Assembly (NCBI RefSeq): GCF_011927955.1
Contig: NZ_JAATJN010000001.1
Span: 2,542,001-2,606,000, forward strand
DNA length: 64,000 nt
Reading direction: 5' to 3'
Source of the DNA: Brevibacterium marinum
GTDB taxonomy: Bacteria; Actinomycetota; Actinomycetes; Actinomycetales; Brevibacteriaceae
Part shown: piece after piece, positions 45,063-53,207 of the stretch
Layout of the letters: each line of letters starts with the position of its first letter
How positions within the stretch are numbered: position 1 is the first letter of the stretch
The notes under the pieces: model-generated
Database searches by the model: none
What the model was told of the DNA's origin: nothing
The model's input: only the letters and a program-made list of their open reading frames with translations
Translations under genes and position numbers: made by a program

Positions 45063-46044
45063 GTGGGGAGTGTGCGTATCCTGCACCCGGCGTGTCGTAA
45101 CAGACTGACACGGAGAAGCGTCAGCTTCGATGGAAGTGCAAACATCACAATCGAAGACATAAGGACAGCTTCCCCGTGCCAGCACTTCCATCTTCAGTCA
45201 TCGACCCTCTCTGGAGCCAATTCAAAACTCTTCTGCCCACGATCAACGACGACCACCCCCTCGGATGCCACCGGCGACGAGTTGCCGATCGGATCGTCTT
45301 CGACAAGCTCGTCACCCGACTCGTCCTCGGCGGTGCCTACACCAAACATGCTGACGGCTTGGTCTCAGCTACAACGTTGCGATGCCGCCGCGATGAATGG
45401 ATCGCCCACGGTGTGTTCGCTCGCCTGGAGCAGATCGTGCTCGAGGCCTTCGATCAAGTCATCGGCCTGGACCTGACTCACCTGAGCGTTGATGGCTGCT
45501 GTGTGAAGGCTCCCTGCGGTGGTGACAACACCGGACCGAACCCGACCGATCGTGGCAAGTCCGGACAGAAACGGTCCGTGCTCGTCGAAGGCCACGGCCT
45601 GCCGATCGGAGTTGTTCTGGCGGGTGCGAATCGCCACGATTCCCCGTTGCTGCGGCCGACCGTGGAGTGTCTGTCCCGGTTCGGGTTCTTCCTGCCCGAG
45701 CGCATTCGGATCGATCTTGATTCCGGATACGATTCGCAGGTCACCCGGAACCTGTTGTCGGAGTTCGGATGCGAATGGAGGATCTCTCCCAAGGGGGCTT
45801 TTATCGAGATCAACCACACCCGGCGGTGGACGATCGAGCGGACGAATTCCTGGCATACTCGCGGGTTCAGGCTCTTGCACGTGGTGCTCGATCGTGTTGA
45901 TCGAGTCCAACACGCGTGGGCGAGTCTGGCGAATGCCGTCATTGTCCTCAAGCGGTTGCTGCAGATGTCATGGACTCAGTGTCGGTGGACTACCAGGCCC
46001 GTCAAGCGCTATGACTGGAGATGACTCCCTATCCGCGCAACCTC
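45047..46044 (+). mobile_element. IS5-family insertion sequence (998 bp), TAA target duplication
   Basis: Perfect 17-bp terminal inverted repeats GAGGTTGCGCGGATAGG (45047-45063) and CCTATCCGCGCAACCTC (46028-46044) are flanked on both sides by TAA (45044-45046 and 46045-46047), the TNA-type duplication of IS5 subgroups. It carries one transposase gene and interrupts the DUF2267 gene. Confidence 0.93.
45176..46024 (+). CDS. IS5-family DDE transposase
   Basis: A 282-residue transposase starting at GTG 45176. The N-terminal DUF4096-like region (IDPLWSQFKTLLPTINDDHP) is followed by the DDE core: LSVDGCCVKAP (first Asp), RIRIDLDSGYDSQVTR (second) and RRWTIERTNSWHTRGFRLL (the Glu in the Y/W-x-R-x-E-like motif). 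It is full length and apparently intact in a single frame. It lies within perfect inverted repeats, so the copy may be mobile. Confidence 0.93.
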   Translation: MPALPSSVIDPLWSQFKTLLPTINDDHPLGCHRRRVADRIVFDKLVTRLVLGGAYTKHADGLVSATTLRCRRDEWIAHGVFARLEQIVLEAFDQVIGLDLTHLSVDGCCVKAPCGGDNTGPNPTDRGKSGQKRSVLVEGHGLPIGVVLAGANRHDSPLLRPTVECLSRFGFFLPERIRIDLDSGYDSQVTRNLLSEFGCEWRISPKGAFIEINHTRRWTIERTNSWHTRGFRLLHVVLDRVDRVQHAWASLANAVIVLKRLLQMSWTQCRWTTRPVKRYDWR

Positions 46045-46093
46045 TAAGTCTCAGCTGCCAGCGAGTTTCTCACAACTGCTTACCGCTGATTGA
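46045..46093 (+). pseudogene. Displaced 3' end of the DUF2267 gene
   Basis: After the target duplication the sequence continues in the original frame with SQLPASFSQLLTAD and TGA (46091-46093). It has no start of its own and would not be translated as part of the current gene. Confidence 0.8.
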
Positions 46094-46196
46094 GCTGTCG
46101 ACCGCGACATCAGTGGCGGGCATCGCGCACCGAGTAGACGATGCAGTGATGCGATGCCCGCCAATCGAGTAGAACCATGAGCAGAAGAGGCTAAAA

Positions 46197-46661
46197 ATGA
46201 CAGACACTATGATCACAGCGTCAAGAACGCTCGACGCGTCGACCGACTCAATCTTCGACGTGCTATCTAACCCGGAGAATCACGCCCTGATCGACGGGTC
46301 AGGAATGGTGCAATCCGATGACAAGACTGACCGCATCACCGGAGTTGGACAAGTTTTCAGCATGAACATGAACTGGGACAAGCTTGGCGGCGACTACAAA
46401 ACCGACAATCACGTCATCGGCTTCGAACAGAATAAGCTTCTGGCATGGAAGACCGCGCCCAGCGGTGAACAGCCTCCAGGCTGGGAATGGGTCTGGGAAC
46501 TCACTCCCCAGGGCCCTGACGCCACTGAGGTCAAGGTCACCTACGACTGGAGCGCTGTGACCGACAAGGAGACCCTAAAAAAGATCAGCTTCCCCGTCAT
46601 CGGGCAAGAAGCGCTTGAATCTTCCCTGGGCAACCTCGCCTCTGCAGTTGCTGAAGAATAA
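46197..46661 (+). CDS. SRPBCC (START-like) family protein
   Basis: A 154-residue protein with the Bet v1/polyketide-cyclase pattern: ASRTLDASTDSIFDVLSNPE at the start, then ALIDGSGMV, a strand region GVGQVFSMNMNWDKLGGDYK, WEWVWELTP and a long C-terminal helix KKISFPVIGQEALESSLGNL. Such proteins bind hydrophobic ligands in a helix-grip cavity. An AGAAGAGG ribosome-binding site precedes the ATG. It follows the former end of DUF2267 by about 100 bp. The ligand is unknown. Confidence 0.85.
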   Translation: MTDTMITASRTLDASTDSIFDVLSNPENHALIDGSGMVQSDDKTDRITGVGQVFSMNMNWDKLGGDYKTDNHVIGFEQNKLLAWKTAPSGEQPPGWEWVWELTPQGPDATEVKVTYDWSAVTDKETLKKISFPVIGQEALESSLGNLASAVAEE

Positions 46662-46844
46662 ACACACCGCGACGCACGCCCTGGCAATTCCGGTGGACCA
46701 GATGAACTCCCAAATTTTTGGGCACCTATATTTCCTCAGCAGCAGAGGAACTACTGAAAGTAGCAGCACCCGGCGATTCATTGGCCCGAGCGTCTGGCTT
46801 GAGTCCAGGTGCCGCGAATTATTCAGTGAGCAGTGTGGGGAGTC

Positions 46845-47555
46845 TCATAAGAGACTCTGCATATAGGTGTTGAAGCCTCCTCGGACTCGCCCCTCCAGAC
46901 GCGCGGAGGTGAGAACTCTGCATGCATCGGTGCGTCTCACAATGCCCCCAACTTCGAGTACCGCAGCAACGATTGCCGTGTCTTCCCCAAGCGCAAGCTG
47001 CGGTATTCCGTCGATGATTTCGAGGTAGGAACCGCGAAGGCCCAAGTTCGCACCGAATACATGAGGGTGATTCTCGAACAGTTCGTGGCGGGAGTGCCAT
47101 TTCGCGATGAGTTCTGGAGACCCTGTGTCAGGTCTGGGAGAAACAGTGCCGACCAGGCAGTCCACTCCTGCTCGTGCCCAGCCAAGATGTGTCGCCACCC
47201 AGTGGTCGGGGACCCTGCTATCGGCATCAGTCAATGCGATCCACGTTGAGTCGAAGTTGGCGTTGCAGTCGGCTCCGACCGTCTGCATGAAGTAGTTCCA
47301 GGCGAAATTCCGCGCGTGGCCGACGTTCTTGAACGACGTGGTCAGTGCCGTGACGTGTGGATGCTGATCGGCAAAACCTTCGACGAGGTCCAGCGTGCCG
47401 TCGGTACAGGCGTCGACTACGACGAGGATCTCATATGAGAACTGCGTAATCTCTGCGGGCACCTGCGCAAACGATCGTGTCACCGAGTCGAGACACCCAA
47501 GAATTTCTTCTTCCTCGTTATGGGCTGGGATTATCACGCCCAATTGCACGATCAT
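46845..47555 (-). CDS. Family 2 glycosyltransferase
   Basis: A 236-residue GT-A fold enzyme. QLGVIIPAHNEEEEILGCL is the nucleotide-sugar-binding start, TDADSRVPDHW carries the DxD-type motif, and LALGEDTAIVAAV the acceptor-side ED motif. It has no membrane anchor, so it is probably cytosolic. Its ATG overlaps the stop of the PIG-L/methyltransferase gene (47552-47555), so it is the last gene of a tightly coupled three-gene set. The sugar donor and acceptor are unknown. Confidence 0.87.
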   Translation of the reverse strand: MIVQLGVIIPAHNEEEEILGCLDSVTRSFAQVPAEITQFSYEILVVVDACTDGTLDLVEGFADQHPHVTALTTSFKNVGHARNFAWNYFMQTVGADCNANFDSTWIALTDADSRVPDHWVATHLGWARAGVDCLVGTVSPRPDTGSPELIAKWHSRHELFENHPHVFGANLGLRGSYLEIIDGIPQLALGEDTAIVAAVLEVGGIVRRTDACRVLTSARLEGRVRGGFNTYMQSLL

Positions 47556-48958
47556 CTGGTCGCTCTCTCAGGCTGGGCCTCAGCGTCTTTGTCGACAGTC
47601 ACGATATCGAGACGGTATTCGGCATCGGTGTGAAACTCGGTCCGATACCGAGTCCAGTGGCTCAAGCACACGTCGTGGACTTCGTCGGCGTTAAGAGGCC
47701 AATCTCTGATCTCACCTTTCCAATGACAGAGCACGAGCACGAATCGGGATGGGGTCGAACCGTCAATACGTTCCAACGTTCGCTGCAGCTGTGACCGTGT
47801 CAGGTAGAAACCAGTCTCGGACAACACGACACAGTCGAAATGTCCCTCGGGCCATGTGAACGGGACGGTGGCATGAACGAACTCGACTTTCGTTGGGACT
47901 CTCAGCTGGAGACGTTGTGCTGTCTTCAAGGCCTCGCAGCTGGCATCCACGGCTGTCACTTTAGTGCCGCAGTCGACGAGATCGCGGGTCAAAGCACCAA
48001 CGGAACATCCGATCTCTAGAATGTGGGAGAACGACCTCGATGGAAGATGGGTCACGAGGGTCTCGCGTTTGGCGATTTCGTATTTAGATTCCCACACAGT
48101 CCAGGGATCCGTGCGTGTCTGATGCACATCATCAAACACGGTTGACGCAGTACATGCGTCGTTGATTGCCAGGCCTTTTCCATCCTCGCCAGTGTCTGTC
48201 GATCCCGATCTGAAGTTCGTGATGACGAACGTATCGCGGCCGCGAGCAAAGTGCTCCAAATGGGCACTGGTGAGAATCGCTTCATCCCCACAGTGATCCG
48301 ACAGAGGTCGTGTCTGTGACTGGTAGCACGCTAATAGTGCCTTTCGGTCGAGATCCCTCGGGTCGGGTAAGACTTTCCAGGAATGCCATCGAGGGTCTGT
48401 GGGAGCGGCCCAGTGCCAGAACCAGATGGGGTACTCGAGCACCACGGCATGACTTGATCGCCCGACGTCCAGGGCCGAAGCGCCCACTGCCTCATGGTCA
48501 CAGTGCCCATCCTGGCTGTAGGGGGCGATCAGTGTCACCGGCCCAAGGGATCGTGTAATTTCCTGTCGAATCGCGTCTTGGATCTGGTCTGTATATTCGG
48601 GCAGCTGCCCGTCGGGTAGAGCGAGAAAGCGGCTCGAGTGCGCCTCGCTGAGGGTGCTCAACGCACGATCGAATTCCTTGATGCGCATGCTTTTGAGTTG
48701 TTCACGGGAATGTGTCGGCGAATCGGGATGCGAGTTCTCACCCGCGCTGAAGAGTAAGACGGTGACCTGGCAGTTCCACTCGTCGGCACGAGACAGCAGC
48801 GCAGCGGCACCGAGGGCCTCATCATCTGGGTGTGCGGCAAGGACAATGATGGACCCACCCTCGGTGACAGTACCGTCTGGCACAACCGGCAGGTCGAGGA
48901 CTCCCGCCTGCACCCACGTATCTTCCCTGATGCTGCTGTCATGATGGCTAAAGCTCAT
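47552..48958 (-). CDS. PIG-L deacetylase fused to a SAM-dependent methyltransferase
   Basis: A 468-residue bifunctional protein. The N-terminal half is a PIG-L/LmbE zinc deacetylase: AAHPDDEALG (about 41-50) and DGHCDHEAVG (about 150-159) provide the metal ligands. The C-terminal half, from WESKYEIAKRETLVTHL, is a NodS-type methyltransferase with the SAM motif ILEIGCSVGALTRDL (about 313-327). The chosen ATG (48958) overlaps the acyl-CoA-dehydrogenase-like gene by 11 bp; the longer frame lies inside that gene. Deacetylation of an amino-sugar followed by methylation, with glycosyltransfer by the next gene, is a reasonable reading (inference). Confidence 0.88.
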   Translation of the reverse strand: MSFSHHDSSIREDTWVQAGVLDLPVVPDGTVTEGGSIIVLAAHPDDEALGAAALLSRADEWNCQVTVLLFSAGENSHPDSPTHSREQLKSMRIKEFDRALSTLSEAHSSRFLALPDGQLPEYTDQIQDAIRQEITRSLGPVTLIAPYSQDGHCDHEAVGASALDVGRSSHAVVLEYPIWFWHWAAPTDPRWHSWKVLPDPRDLDRKALLACYQSQTRPLSDHCGDEAILTSAHLEHFARGRDTFVITNFRSGSTDTGEDGKGLAINDACTASTVFDDVHQTRTDPWTVWESKYEIAKRETLVTHLPSRSFSHILEIGCSVGALTRDLVDCGTKVTAVDASCEALKTAQRLQLRVPTKVEFVHATVPFTWPEGHFDCVVLSETGFYLTRSQLQRTLERIDGSTPSRFVLVLCHWKGEIRDWPLNADEVHDVCLSHWTRYRTEFHTDAEYRLDIVTVDKDAEAQPERATR

Positions 48959-50006
48959 CGGGATCTGATTCTGCGCAGATATTCTCGCCGAGGGCGGCTT
49001 CGTCTCGAGGCCCGTGATGCTGAGTGAGGTAGACAGTGAGATCGGCATCAGCTTTCGCAAACGCTGCGTCACCCGTCAAAGCTGCGGGCCCGGCAAGTTC
49101 TCTGCTCAGAAGCTGAATACGTTGGACACTGCGATACACAGTGTTGCGAACTCGCAGAGCCAGCCTCCACGCCTGAGCCCGCAAGAATTTCTCGTCCCCA
49201 TCCGCCGCGGTAGCGGCCTGCGACAAGACGGTGCGGACCGCGAAGACCTCAGCATCAAGCTGACCGAGCTGCATTTCACCCATCGGCGACGCACCGGTCC
49301 GCCTCAGATGGACTTGGGCAGCACTCCGTGCCATTCCTAAGGCTCCACCGAACCAACAGGCTGCCACTCGAATTCCGCCCCACGCGAAAGATGGTCGGTC
49401 GAGATACCAATTAGGTGGGCCAACACTCGTCGCCAGTGCTCGGTCGAAGGCCACTGAGCCGCTCGGGATCTCTTTCAGGCCGAGACTCGGCCAGGCACTT
49501 GTTTGCGGTCGCACCCGAGGGTCCCTCAAATTCACTGCGCATGCTCGGTTGCCGTGACTGTCGCCGGCGATGACGATCGCGTGGGAGAGTTCCGTGGCCA
49601 GCGAGCACCATGCTTTCTCGCCGATAAGAACGGTTTGAGCACCGTCTTCGGTCGCAGTGACGTGATGTGTGGGAAGATCAGCCGCGTACACTCCCCAGGC
49701 GGAATGTGGGTCAGGTGCTTCGTGGCCGGCTTCGGCGAGGATGCCGAGAGCATCGACGTGAGGTTCGAGCATGCGAGCGACGCCGATGTCGATCGCGGCA
49801 ATCTGAAGCAGCTTTTCCCACTGGTCGCTCTGAGATGATTGCCCCGTGAGTTGAAGAAATCGGGCAAGTGCGGTGATCTTGTCAACGGTGGGCGCATTGC
49901 TCGTGACGAGTTTGGTGAGATTGTCCCGAGAGTCAGGCACGTCCCACCACGGCTCGAGGGGTGATGTGATGATGCGCGACGAGGTTGTGTCGAACTGTGT
50001 TTCCAT
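48948..50006 (-). CDS. Acyl-CoA-dehydrogenase-like flavoprotein
   Basis: A 352-residue protein resembling acyl-CoA dehydrogenases in its central beta domain (TVLIGEKAWCSLATELSHAI, then CAVNLRDPRVRP) and its C-terminal helices (RPSFAWGGIRVAACWFGGAL). It is shorter than the usual 380-400 residues, and I cannot place the catalytic Glu, so the reaction may differ. ATG 50006 is preceded by AAAGGACG; an in-frame start 63 bases upstream looks less likely. It is first in the three-gene set with the PIG-L/methyltransferase and the glycosyltransferase. Confidence 0.72.
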   Translation of the reverse strand: METQFDTTSSRIITSPLEPWWDVPDSRDNLTKLVTSNAPTVDKITALARFLQLTGQSSQSDQWEKLLQIAAIDIGVARMLEPHVDALGILAEAGHEAPDPHSAWGVYAADLPTHHVTATEDGAQTVLIGEKAWCSLATELSHAIVIAGDSHGNRACAVNLRDPRVRPQTSAWPSLGLKEIPSGSVAFDRALATSVGPPNWYLDRPSFAWGGIRVAACWFGGALGMARSAAQVHLRRTGASPMGEMQLGQLDAEVFAVRTVLSQAATAADGDEKFLRAQAWRLALRVRNTVYRSVQRIQLLSRELAGPAALTGDAAFAKADADLTVYLTQHHGPRDEAALGENICAESDPDEL

Positions 50007-50153
50007 GTCACGTCCTTTGAGGAAATCAAGTGTGTCGCAGTTCGGAGTGTGGTTAACGAAAAGAACCATCGTGTGCGCCAGCGGAAGCGCAGCTTCGTCC
50101 GTATCCGCTTCTCGGGGAGAAGTCGGGTTCGTCAGGAGGGAGGCGGATTTCAG

Positions 50154-51242
50154 TTAACTGTTCTCAGCAACATCATCGGACTCTGTGCTGTTGTCTGTGT
50201 AGACTCGCTGTCGCATCCGTTGGCCATGGGTCAGCTTCTGCACGTCAGCATCAGTGTCGAAGCTGGCCCCGATGCCGCCGGCGACGACACCCATTGCTGC
50301 GCTGAGCCATGCGATATCGAGGTAGTTGGTAAACGACGCGTCCTGCTGAATCTGTTGGGTCATGAACTCGGGATCGATGACGACGCCGCCTCCGAGAAGA
50401 ATGAGTGCGACCAGAGCCAAATAGAGAACGATGACGGTGGTCAGAAGAGTCAGGACAGTGGAGAGGTTGTAGTACATGACCACCGTTGCCAGTCGTTCAT
50501 TGACCGGTCGATCCCAGAGTTTATGGCTGACGATCAGCCAGGCGACCATGACGAGAATGGCGACAGCGCCGATCGACAGCAGCCGGAGGGTGGACAGGTA
50601 GGTCGACATTTGCCAGATCGAGCTGTAGAAGATGCCGAAGGCTCCGGTGGCCGAGGCTGCCGCGAGTGCTCCAGAGAGCTTCGGAGCCGTTCGCCAGGGG
50701 TCGTTGGTAATCATCATTCCCAAGATCAGGCGAGGCCCGCCGGTGATGGTGTGGGCGTGTAGGGACTGATGGTGGGAGTCTTCATTGTTCGACCAGTTGG
50801 ACCACCTGAGCAAGAATTTGCGGGTGGTGGCTTCCGGATCCCAGGGGAGTAATTTGTTGACCGAGCTCATCATGACTTTGATGATGCGGCGCTTGGTGGC
50901 CCAGGCTCCGAGTGTGGGGCATGAGACGACTGCAAGGTTGCGGTCGGAATGGACCTCGGCGATCAGAGGATCGCCCTGGGTGTGGCGCGGTATCTCGGTG
51001 AGAAGGAGGATGATGTTGACGTCGGGGTAATCGTCGCGAAGATCGTCAACCGCACCCAGGGCCAGTTCGCGCTCAGGGGTCAGCCGAATCGTGTCGGTGA
51101 GAGTGTGCAGTGTCGTCGTGATCCCATAGGCCTCGCGTAAGTCGCGCTCCAATGTCGTGTGGATGGAAGCAGCTCGTCGGCTGGGCAGTCCCGGATCAGC
51201 AACGAGCAGCACCTTGAGGGCCTGAGATGTGGTGTCGAGCAT
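50154..51242 (-). CDS. Unrecognised four-helix membrane protein
   Basis: A 362-residue protein with an alpha/beta-like soluble N-terminal half (LKVLLVADPGLPSRRAASIH, NIILLLTEIPRHTQGDPLIA) and four hydrophobic segments in the second half (about 195-215, 225-245, 262-290 and 315-338). The start ATG 51242 follows GGAGGACC. Although similar proteins are sometimes labelled methylene-tetrahydrofolate dehydrogenase, I see no folate motif and consider the function unknown. It is 42 bp downstream of a TetR regulator and probably in its operon. Confidence 0.75.
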   Translation of the reverse strand: MLDTTSQALKVLLVADPGLPSRRAASIHTTLERDLREAYGITTTLHTLTDTIRLTPERELALGAVDDLRDDYPDVNIILLLTEIPRHTQGDPLIAEVHSDRNLAVVSCPTLGAWATKRRIIKVMMSSVNKLLPWDPEATTRKFLLRWSNWSNNEDSHHQSLHAHTITGGPRLILGMMITNDPWRTAPKLSGALAAASATGAFGIFYSSIWQMSTYLSTLRLLSIGAVAILVMVAWLIVSHKLWDRPVNERLATVVMYYNLSTVLTLLTTVIVLYLALVALILLGGGVVIDPEFMTQQIQQDASFTNYLDIAWLSAAMGVVAGGIGASFDTDADVQKLTHGQRMRQRVYTDNSTESDDVAENS

Positions 51243-51284
51243 AATGGTCCTCCGCAACTCGATGGACGAGTTGTTTAGAAGTGG

Positions 51285-51950
51285 CTATTTGGTCAGAGTC
51301 GTGCGGATGCGTTCGATGAGATCATCGAGGGCATCGTCGAACTCCCGTTGAGAATGATCGTGACCCAGAAGTTCGCTGAGCCTGATCACTGTGGGGTAGC
51401 CCGACAAGTCGGCTTCTTCGTTTGCAGCTTCGTCGCCATCGAAGCCGATCACGTCGTCGACTCCGGTGGAATGAACCTGCAGCAGAAGATCACCGACGAG
51501 GAAGCTTGTGAATGCTTTGTAGGCGCTGACTGCGTTTTGGTCGGAGAATCCGAATCTCTGCAGTGTAGAGAGGAAGTCTTCGACCCATCGCAGGCTGCGC
51601 AGCGGGGGCCGTAACCAGGGAGCCTGTGAGGGCTGAGTCGCGATCAATGGGAAGATCTCGGGATGTTCGCGTGCTAGTTGCAACGTCGCGTTGGCAACGC
51701 GCTGGAGGTAGTCCTCCCATGACGTCGGTGTCTCGATCATGAGTTCATTCTCAAAGAGGTTGTCAATGAGGTTGGCGACCATGCCTTCGAGGAGATCTCC
51801 ACGTCCCGAGACATGACGATACAGGGACATCGCCTCTACCCCGAGGACGTCGCCGAGGCGACGCATCGTGAGGGCATCAAGACCATGTTCATCGACGAAA
51901 GCGATGGATGTGAGGACAATGTGGTCTCTGGTGAGGCGTTTCTGGGCCAT
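51285..51950 (-). CDS. TetR-family regulator
   Basis: A 221-residue regulator with the N-terminal helix-turn-helix LDALTMRRLGDVLGVEAMSL followed by YRHVSGRGDLLEGM, and a C-terminal ligand domain of the TetR class (WLRPPLRSLRWVEDFLSTLQ, then AYKAFTSFLVGDLL). It is followed by the membrane protein gene, which it probably controls together with itself. The 263-bp space before the stress-protein gene holds both promoters; AAAGCGC (52122-52128) and GCGCTTT (52163-52169) are the only inverted repeat noticed there. The ligand is unknown. Confidence 0.9.
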   Translation of the reverse strand: MAQKRLTRDHIVLTSIAFVDEHGLDALTMRRLGDVLGVEAMSLYRHVSGRGDLLEGMVANLIDNLFENELMIETPTSWEDYLQRVANATLQLAREHPEIFPLIATQPSQAPWLRPPLRSLRWVEDFLSTLQRFGFSDQNAVSAYKAFTSFLVGDLLLQVHSTGVDDVIGFDGDEAANEEADLSGYPTVIRLSELLGHDHSQREFDDALDDLIERIRTTLTK

Positions 51951-52213
51951 GGATCCCTCCCTGCCCGATTTCGTGGCTCTGCTACTGCTCGAGCAAACAA
52001 CTGCCGAGCTTCCACAAGCAGTCTATGCGTTCCAGAGCCGGAGACATAAGCCCCCTTTCCGTTGCACTTACCTTGTAAACATGCCATGGTGGAAAAAGTT
52101 ACCATTAAGAGGAAAACAATAAAAGCGCAATGTTTTGCATGCGATCACTCATGGTCGCACGAGCGCTTTACCTCTGCTAGCCTGATTACGTCGTAAACAT
52201 GAAGGAGGAGCAG

Positions 52214-52525
52214 ATGAAACCTGCAGTCAAGGAATTCCACGACGACACTGAACTCATGGCCGAAGTCAGGCGCCAGGCATCAAGCGGGATCTCCAAACAC
52301 GACCTGTACGTCGTCTCGCATGACGATGATCGCACCGAGCGTGTGGCAGGCGCCACTGATGCGAATGAGCCTGCCGACCTCAACGAGCTGGTTGGGACCC
52401 GGTACACCAAGAAAGGTGAGGAACTTCGAGCGATTTTCGAGGAGTTCGACTTCAGTTCCGATGAAGCCAGCGATCTCGAAGAGAAACTCGACCACGGGAA
52501 GATCCTGTTGCTGATCAACACCTAA
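52214..52525 (+). CDS. General stress protein 17M-like protein
   Basis: A 103-residue protein with the general stress protein 17M-like pattern: a charged N-terminal helix (DDTELMAEVRRQASSGISKH), then DLYVVSHDDDRTERVAG and the C-terminal HGKILLLINT. ATG 52214 follows AAGGAGGAG, which overlaps an earlier in-frame ATG at 52199, so the later start is preferred. It heads a run of small stress proteins (GlsB/YeaQ, CsbD). In Gram-positive bacteria such genes belong to the general stress regulon. No clear sigma-B promoter was found by eye. Confidence 0.8.
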   Translation: MKPAVKEFHDDTELMAEVRRQASSGISKHDLYVVSHDDDRTERVAGATDANEPADLNELVGTRYTKKGEELRAIFEEFDFSSDEASDLEEKLDHGKILLLINT

Positions 52526-52573
52526 GTGCTTGATTCAACTGATCAATCGTCACACTTGACTAAGGAGAACTGA

Positions 52574-52846
52574 ATGGGTGTTATCGCGTACCTGGTGCTC
52601 GGACTGATCGCTGGAGCTATCGCCAAAGCGATCTTACCGGGCCGTCAGCGCGGCGGTCTGATCGCGACGTTGATCCTCGGTGTCGTCGGCGCCCTCGTCG
52701 GCGGCTGGCTGGGCGGCCTGATCTTCGGAGAAGGAATCGGCTCGTTCTTCTCGCTATCGACATGGCTCTGCGCCATCGGTGGCTCCATCATCGTTCTTTT
52801 GGTGTGGGGCCTGTTGACAGGTCGCACACGGACGGCGAAGGCATAG
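52574..52846 (+). CDS. GlsB/YeaQ/YmgE family membrane protein
   Basis: A 90-residue protein with three hydrophobic segments rich in glycine: IAYLVLGLIAGAIAKAILPG, ATLILGVVGALVGGWLGGLI and LCAIGGSIIVLLVWGLLTGR. This is the GlsB/YeaQ/YmgE (transglycosylase-associated) family of stress-induced small membrane proteins, of unknown mechanism. An AAGGAG ribosome-binding site lies seven bases before the ATG. It is the second gene of the stress run, 48 bp after the 17M-like gene. Confidence 0.93.
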   Translation: MGVIAYLVLGLIAGAIAKAILPGRQRGGLIATLILGVVGALVGGWLGGLIFGEGIGSFFSLSTWLCAIGGSIIVLLVWGLLTGRTRTAKA

Positions 52847-52907
52847 CCGATCTCACCGGCAGCATCGGACGCTTTTGGCCGATGCAGTGAAATTGAAAGG
52901 AAAAGCA

Positions 52908-53105
52908 ATGAACGAAAATTCTCATAAAGCAGAAGAAATTAAAGGTAAGGCGAAGACCGCTGCTGGCAAGGCCACTGGTGATAAGAGTCTTGAAGCCGAA
53001 GGAAAAACCGATGTCGTCCAGGCTGAAGGAAAACAAGCCGGCGACGACGTCAAGAACACTGCCCGCGGGGTCGCTGACTCGCTCAGAAACGGCCCGAAAC
53101 ACTAA
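52908..53105 (+). CDS. CsbD-family stress protein
   Basis: A 65-residue hydrophilic protein rich in Lys, Ala and Glu: AEEIKGKAKTAAGKATGDKS, then LEAEGKTDVVQAEGKQAGDD. This is the CsbD pattern, an abundant general-stress protein in many bacteria with no known mechanism. ATG 52908 follows AAAGGAAAAG; the in-frame upstream ATG is less well placed. The gene and its surroundings are more A-rich than neighbouring core genes. Confidence 0.93.
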   Translation: MNENSHKAEEIKGKAKTAAGKATGDKSLEAEGKTDVVQAEGKQAGDDVKNTARGVADSLRNGPKH

Positions 53106-53207
53106 CAGTGTCGGTTCTGGGGGATGGGGCATGAGTTCCCATCCCCCGGATAGCTGGCGAAGGCGACAGGTGCGGGCTGAGGCCTTAACGAAAGAGAGGA
53201 TGCTGAA

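Noticed and set aside
42150..46044. Composite transposon carrying ectD
   Set aside because: The two flanking insertion sequences belong to different families and have different ends, so they cannot mobilise the segment together.
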